A program made the position numbers and the translations under genes. From contig NZ_JBHWLR010000004.1 in the NCBI RefSeq assembly GCF_042731755.1, forward strand, positions 186,001 to 250,000: DNA of 64,000 bases, given 5' to 3'. This DNA comes from Promicromonospora sp042731755 (GTDB taxonomy: Bacteria > Actinomycetota > Actinomycetes > Actinomycetales > Cellulomonadaceae). Within the stretch, counting starts at the first letter, position 1. Every line of letters begins with the position of its first letter. Of this stretch, positions 59,720-64,000 are shown in pieces. A model generated the notes under the pieces. It worked only from the letters and a program-made list of their open reading frames with translations. It searched no databases and was not told where the DNA came from.

Positions 59720-61263
59720 GACGTCTCTCCCGAGGGGTGGTCGACCGACGCGGCACCGGTCGCCGTGCCGGTCGCTGGATCAGTCGCGGCCGCGGTCGTG
59801 GGCAGCGTGTGCAGGTGCGCGGCGGCTGCCGCGGCCGAGTCGGACATCGTGCCCCGGCCGGCCGGGTGCCGCACGATGACGACGATAGCGAGCAGCAGCC
59901 CCAGCGCGCTGAACACCGCCATCACCCAGGACGCCGCGGCGAGGCCGGACGAGAGGGCGGCGGCGTCCCCCGCGCCGTCCGCCACCTGGTTGGCGGTCAC
60001 GGTGGCGTAGATCGTCGCCGCCAGGGCGGTCGCGACCGCGGCCCCGACGTACCGGGCCATGTTGGAGAAGCCCGAGGCCTCCCCCACCTGCTCGGGCGAC
60101 ACGGCCGCCGTGGCGGCCGCCGACGACGGCCCGTTCGACAGCCCCATGCCGACGGCGATGGCGATGAGCGGCAGCAGGAACGTCACGTACTGCCACGACG
60201 CGTCCGCGAGCCCGATCAGCACGAAGCCCGCCGTCGTGATCGCGAACCCGGCGCCGATGGCCTGCCGGGGGCCGAACCGGGCGGCGAGTCGGGGCACCAG
60301 CGGGGCGATGACCACGAGGCCCACCGTCGCGGGCAGCGTGGCGAGGCCCGCCTCCAGCGGAGAGAAGTCAAGGGTGGACGGGTCCTGGAAGTAGAGGCTG
60401 AGCAGGTACATCAGGCCGTTGATCGTGCCGGCGCCGATCAGGATGGCGATGGTCGCGCCCACCAGCGTCCGGTTGCGCAGCAGGGCCAGGTCCAGGAGCG
60501 GGGCCTTGACGCGCCGCTCGGTCCGCACGAAGGCCCAGCCCGCGACCAGGGTGATCGCGAAGCAGGTGAGGGTGGGCACCGAGAACCAGCCCCAGTCCCC
60601 GCTCTTGCTCACGCCGAGGATCAGCGGCACCAGGGTGACCGCGATCAGCACGGTGCCGAGGTAGTCGACGGACCGTGGCGCCTCGGGGTCGCGGGACTCC
60701 GAGACGGTGAAGAAGGTGAGCACCATGCACAGCACCGCGACGCCGGCGTCGATCCAGAACAACCCCTGCCAGCCCGTGACGTCGACGAGCACGCCGCCGA
60801 CCAGCGGTCCCGCGGCCGCGCCGACGGCCGCCGCCGCGCCCCACAGCGAGACCGCGCGGAGGTTCTCGTCCCCCTTGGTGGCCACCGACAGCAGGCTCAG
60901 CCCGCAGGCCAGGATGGTCGCGCCGGCCGCGCCCTGGATGACCCGGCCCGCGATCACCATGCCGCCCGACTGCGCCAGCGCGATCAGCACGCAGGAGACG
61001 ACGAACAGCGCCAGGCCGAGCTGGAAGACCCGCTTGCGGCCGAACACGTCGCCCAGGGAGCCTGATGTGATGATCACGGCGGCCCCGACGAGCGAGTAGC
61101 CGGTGACGGCCCACTGAAGGGTGTCGACCGACATCCCGGTGTCCTCGCTGATCGCCGGCAGCAGGATGCTGACGGCGGAGGTGTTGGCGTTGACGACCAG
61201 GGTGGAGATGCAGGTCGCCGCGAGCACCCCACCGGCGCCGACCGCCGCGCCCGCCGCGCTCAT
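59716..61263 (-). CDS. MFS drug exporter, DHA2 type
   Basis: A 515-residue transporter with 14 predicted segments, consistent with the EmrB/QacA group: motif A-like GSLGDVFGRKRVFQ after the second segment and motif C in GAAAAVGAAAGPLVGGVLVD. The Ala-rich C-terminal tail is not conserved. Start chosen at the ATG where homology starts; 14 upstream codons are dropped. Substrate unknown. Co-transcribed with the M24 peptidase gene. Confidence 0.85.
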   Translation of the reverse strand: MSAAGAAVGAGGVLAATCISTLVVNANTSAVSILLPAISEDTGMSVDTLQWAVTGYSLVGAAVIITSGSLGDVFGRKRVFQLGLALFVVSCVLIALAQSGGMVIAGRVIQGAAGATILACGLSLLSVATKGDENLRAVSLWGAAAAVGAAAGPLVGGVLVDVTGWQGLFWIDAGVAVLCMVLTFFTVSESRDPEAPRSVDYLGTVLIAVTLVPLILGVSKSGDWGWFSVPTLTCFAITLVAGWAFVRTERRVKAPLLDLALLRNRTLVGATIAILIGAGTINGLMYLLSLYFQDPSTLDFSPLEAGLATLPATVGLVVIAPLVPRLAARFGPRQAIGAGFAITTAGFVLIGLADASWQYVTFLLPLIAIAVGMGLSNGPSSAAATAAVSPEQVGEASGFSNMARYVGAAVATALAATIYATVTANQVADGAGDAAALSSGLAAASWVMAVFSALGLLLAIVVIVRHPAGRGTMSDSAAAAAAHLHTLPTTAAATDPATGTATGAASVDHPSGETS

Positions 61264-61430
61264 CCGAGGCCCCTCATGCGCGCGACGGTAGGGGCCGGCG
61301 AGCACGCGGTCGTCACCCGAACTGGGTGATTGGGGCCGGCAGGCCGACGCACGCGGGCGTCCGCCTCGGCACGTCCCGGCCGATCAATTGTCCTGGTGGG
61401 AGCCGCCGGCAGGGTCTTAGGTTGGTCGCG

Positions 61431-62351
61431 ATGAACCTCGGACTCCACCACCTGATCGATCCCCGGCTCCGGTCCCTCGTCGAGGAGACCAGCGAGTTCT
61501 ACGCCCACCGCCCGTCCGGGCAGGGCCCCGGCGGCTGGGAGGAGCTGCTGGCCGTGCGCGCGCGGCTCGCCAACCCCGCCGCCGCGGACCCGCCGCCGGT
61601 CGAGGAGGTCGTGAGCGCCGGTGGGCGCGACGTCCGTCTACGGATCCACGAACCGGTGGGCGCACCGAGCTCCGGTGTGCTCCTCGAGCTCCACGGCGGC
61701 GGCTTCTACATGGGGACGGCGGCCGGCAGCGACGTCCGCGACCGGGCACTCGCCGACGCGCTCGGCATCACCGTGATCGGCGTCGACTACCGCCTCGCTC
61801 CCGAGCACCCGTGGCCCGCCGCCCCGGACGACTGCGAGACCGCCGCGCTCTGGGTCGCCGAGCACATGTCCGAGCGTTTCGGCACCAGCAGGTTCGCGAT
61901 CGGCGGCTTCTCGGCCGGCTCCACGCTCGCGGTGACCACCCTCGTGCGCCTGCGCGACCGGGGCGTTCACGCCGTCGACGCGGCCGTGCTCCGGTTCGGC
62001 ACCTACGACCTCAGCGCGCGGACGCCGGCGGGTCGCCTCATCGCCGACGAATACTTCATCGAGGCCTACGCGGGGTCCGCCCCGGACCGGACGGTGCCGG
62101 ACCTCTCCCCGCTCTACGCCGACCTGACCGGGCTGCCGCCCGTCCTCATGGTCGTCGGTGAGGCGGACATCCTGCTGGAGGACAACCTCGCGATGGCCGC
62201 GCGCCTGTCCGCGGCCGGCGTGGACCTCGACTTCCGTGTGTATCCCGGTGCCCCGCACGCGTTCACGGGACACCCGACCCCCATGGGGCGGGCGGCGCTC
62301 GACGACATCGAGTCGTGGCTCGGGGGCCGGCTCGGCCACTCGGGGGCGTGA
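61431..62351 (+). CDS. Alpha/beta-hydrolase, hormone-sensitive-lipase family
   Basis: A 306-residue esterase. The oxyanion motif HGGGF is at 88-92, the nucleophile in GGFSAGS at S161, the Asp in VVGEADILLEDN and the His in PGAPHAFTG. Short-chain carboxylesterase activity on small molecules is expected. Followed after six bases by a GNAT gene. Confidence 0.87.
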   Translation: MNLGLHHLIDPRLRSLVEETSEFYAHRPSGQGPGGWEELLAVRARLANPAAADPPPVEEVVSAGGRDVRLRIHEPVGAPSSGVLLELHGGGFYMGTAAGSDVRDRALADALGITVIGVDYRLAPEHPWPAAPDDCETAALWVAEHMSERFGTSRFAIGGFSAGSTLAVTTLVRLRDRGVHAVDAAVLRFGTYDLSARTPAGRLIADEYFIEAYAGSAPDRTVPDLSPLYADLTGLPPVLMVVGEADILLEDNLAMAARLSAAGVDLDFRVYPGAPHAFTGHPTPMGRAALDDIESWLGGRLGHSGA

Positions 62352-62357
62352 CGGCCG

Positions 62358-62996
62358 ATGCATGCCTATCCCCCGCTCGGTGTCGAGGTGCGCACACCAC
62401 GGCTGGTGCTGGCTGGTGCGACCGACGAGCGCCTGGCGCAGCTGCTCCCGGTGGTGCGGGCCGGCGTCGTCGGCCCGGAGCCCCTGCCGTTCGACGACCC
62501 CATGTCGCTCTACGCGGACAGCCCTGAGCGCGAGTGGCGCTGGCTCCGCGGTATCTGGGCCGGGCGCGCCCAGGTCGATCCCGACCGGTGGCGGCTGTAC
62601 TTCGTGGTGCTGGTCGACGACGAGCCGGTGGGGATGCAGGATCTCGTCGGCACCGGCTTCAGCCGGTTCGGGTCCGTGACGACGTTCTCGTGGCTGGCCC
62701 CCGGCGCGCGGGGCAACGGCATCGGATCGGAGATGCGGGCGGCGGTGCTGCACCTCGCGTTCGACGGCTTCGGCGCCCGGGAGGCGACGAGCGAGGCGTT
62801 CGTCGACAACCACGCGTCGAACCGGGTGTCCGAGCGCCTCGGCTACGAGCCCAACGGCAGCGACTGGGCCACCCGTCGCGGGGACGCCGCGATGCTGCGG
62901 CGCTGGCGGCTCACCCGCGAGCGCTGGGCCGAGTCCCGGCGCGCCGACATCGAGCTCGCCGGGGTGGAGGAGTGCCGGCCGGTGCTCGGGCTGTAA
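62358..62996 (+). CDS. GNAT-family N-acetyltransferase
   Basis: A 212-residue acetyltransferase of the RimJ/RimL-like group: RTPRLVLAGATDERL at the N-terminus, acetyl-CoA loop APGARGNGIGSEMRAAVLHLAF, then TSEAFVDNHASNRVSERLGYEPNGSD. Substrate not predictable. Confidence 0.85.
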   Translation: MHAYPPLGVEVRTPRLVLAGATDERLAQLLPVVRAGVVGPEPLPFDDPMSLYADSPEREWRWLRGIWAGRAQVDPDRWRLYFVVLVDDEPVGMQDLVGTGFSRFGSVTTFSWLAPGARGNGIGSEMRAAVLHLAFDGFGAREATSEAFVDNHASNRVSERLGYEPNGSDWATRRGDAAMLRRWRLTRERWAESRRADIELAGVEECRPVLGL

Positions 62997-63045
62997 CCCG
63001 GGCCGGGCTGCTCCCCCGCAGCCCCGCGCCGGATAGGTTGCGGCC

Positions 63046-63561
63046 ATGACGAGCAGGCTGCTGCGACGCATCGGCGTCACTGTCGTGGAAGTGATCGCCC
63101 ATGTCCTGCTGGCGGTCGGGGTCGTTGTCATCGTGGTGTCCGGAGTCTTGGGCACCATGGATAGCTGGCAGGCGGAGCACGGCGGTGAGACCGGAACGTT
63201 CACCCCGGTCGAGCAGGACTGCTCGCGGCACAGGGTCACCACCGTGATCTGCGCCTGGGAGGGCACGTGGACTTCCGACGTCGACGGGCGCACTCTGCGA
63301 CACGTTCGTCTCGATGACGGCCTGGGCACCGAAGAGGGAGACCCTCCGCCCGCCCCCGTTCACCCAACCCTGCTTGCTGACAAGGTCGCCGACCCGCAGG
63401 TGGCTTACCTTCCCGGCGAGCGCACCTGGCTGCTGGCACCGGCCCTGTCGATCCTGGCCGTCGGGATCTTCGCGGTACTGGCTTGGCGAGTGCATCGCTG
63501 GGCGCGCGAGAAGAGAACTGCCCGGGGGCTCGGCCAGCCTGTCGAAGGTCCGGCCCTCTGA
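63046..63561 (+). CDS. Hypothetical two-segment membrane protein
   Basis: A 171-residue protein with membrane segments at about 12-35 and 130-150 and an outside domain between them with two Cys (EQDCSRHRVTTVICAWEG) that may pair. No family recognised, but the layout resembles small envelope proteins of actinobacteria. Confidence 0.6.
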   Translation: MTSRLLRRIGVTVVEVIAHVLLAVGVVVIVVSGVLGTMDSWQAEHGGETGTFTPVEQDCSRHRVTTVICAWEGTWTSDVDGRTLRHVRLDDGLGTEEGDPPPAPVHPTLLADKVADPQVAYLPGERTWLLAPALSILAVGIFAVLAWRVHRWAREKRTARGLGQPVEGPAL

Positions 63562-63645
63562 CCCGAAGCGACGAGATGCCCGCAACAGGGCCCAGGACGC
63601 ATGGAGGCACTGGACGCGCCACGACTCGAAGGAAGGTTGTCCCAC

Positions 63646-63876
63646 GTGAATGTCTCGGAGTTGCTCGGAGAGCTGCGTTCCCGTGGAGTCCCGGAGGACG
63701 CGTACAGCATCGGCCAGGATCGCGACGAGTCTTACTGCCTCATGGAGACCTACGGGACGTGGAGCACGTTCTACAGCGAACGCGGGCTGCGGCAACGGGA
63801 GCGGACCCATTCCAGCGAGGACGCTGCCTGCCGGGATCTCCTCAACCGCCTGGGGCGCGAGTTCAGGGACTCCTAG
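63646..63876 (+). CDS. Small hypothetical protein with YSERG motif
   Basis: A 76-residue acidic cytoplasmic protein: VNVSELLGELRSRGVPEDAY, then ESYCLMETYGTWSTFYSERG and SEDAACRDLLNRL. Short proteins of this kind occur beside polymorphic toxin genes as possible immunity proteins; that is only a suggestion. The GTG after GGAAGG is preferred; an ATG at 63601 would add 15 residues. Confidence 0.6.
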   Translation: MNVSELLGELRSRGVPEDAYSIGQDRDESYCLMETYGTWSTFYSERGLRQRERTHSSEDAACRDLLNRLGREFRDS

Positions 63877-63883
63877 GAGCGCG

Positions 63884-63958
63884 TCAGGAGCCTGGCCGGC
63901 TTGGTGTCGGGTCCGCGAAGAAGCCCTCGGGGAGGAACCCCAGCGCCTCGCACAGCCG
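63884..63958 (-). pseudogene. Possible 3' remnant of a gene
   Basis: The minus strand reads RLCEALGFLPEGFFAD and eight more residues to a TGA, directly after an in-frame TAA. The sequence resembles the end of a helix-turn-helix regulator, but no intact frame leads into it. Could also be chance. The last 40 bases show nothing else. Confidence 0.2.
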
Positions 63959-64000
63959 TTATTGGGAGCGCGGGGGGTGCGCGAACCGTCCGCAACATGG

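Overview
The window looks like chromosomal DNA of a high-G+C actinobacterium that lives on plant polysaccharides. The evidence is very high G+C throughout, many GTG starts, four-base start/stop overlaps, ClpC with an upstream ClgR-type box, LacI regulators each tied to a sugar cluster, and LacI operators with CG centres. Promicromonosporaceae or Cellulomonadaceae (Micrococcales) would fit, but that is inference. I found no insertion sequence, integrase, phage gene, CRISPR array, rRNA or convincing tRNA.

Layout. 0.1-8.1 kb: rhamnose module, with a four-gene ABC transporter read leftward, an APC permease, L-rhamnose mutarotase and a LacI regulator. 8.2-16.4 kb: a secreted serine hydrolase, a secreted PL11 rhamnogalacturonan lyase, and a YesL-like protein with an oligosaccharide ABC importer. 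16.4-17.5 kb: a gene-free stretch packed with two families of hairpin repeats. 17.5-29.9 kb: glucuronate module, with a Gfo/Idh oxidoreductase, a UxuB-like reductase, an ABC transporter of the polyamine/iron type, a LacI regulator, UxaC and a GH67 alpha-glucuronidase. 30-36.2 kb: an OafA-type acyltransferase, a PNPOx-like protein, a beta-lactamase-fold hydrolase, a GNAT enzyme, YnfA and a membrane protein. 36.2-46.5 kb: DUF624, GH42, GH39 and a second importer without its own ATPase, facing a LacI regulator and an FAD oxidoreductase. 46.5-50.3 kb: an epimerase-like protein, 2-keto-3-deoxygluconate kinase, KDPG aldolase and an IclR regulator. 50.3-64 kb: mostly housekeeping and unlinked genes (ClpC, peptide deformylase, an AFG1/ZapE ATPase, an M24 peptidase, an MFS exporter, esterases, a GNAT enzyme).

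How it works together. Rhamnogalacturonan is cut outside the cell, oligomers and rhamnose enter through two transporters, and the mutarotase supplies the right rhamnose anomer. Methylglucuronoxylan side chains are opened by the GH67 enzyme. Glucuronate then passes through UxaC and UxuB to mannonate; mannonate dehydratase (UxuA) is not here. The kinase and aldolase 20 kb away finish the route to pyruvate and glyceraldehyde 3-phosphate. Two importers have no ATPase of their own and probably share one encoded elsewhere.

The least expected content is non-coding. Several unrelated families of 64-74 nt near-perfect hairpins sit between genes, and copies of the same family differ by paired, compensating changes. 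One interval carries a duplicated composite of two families. There is also a 53-bp tandem palindrome array beside a short run of Ns.
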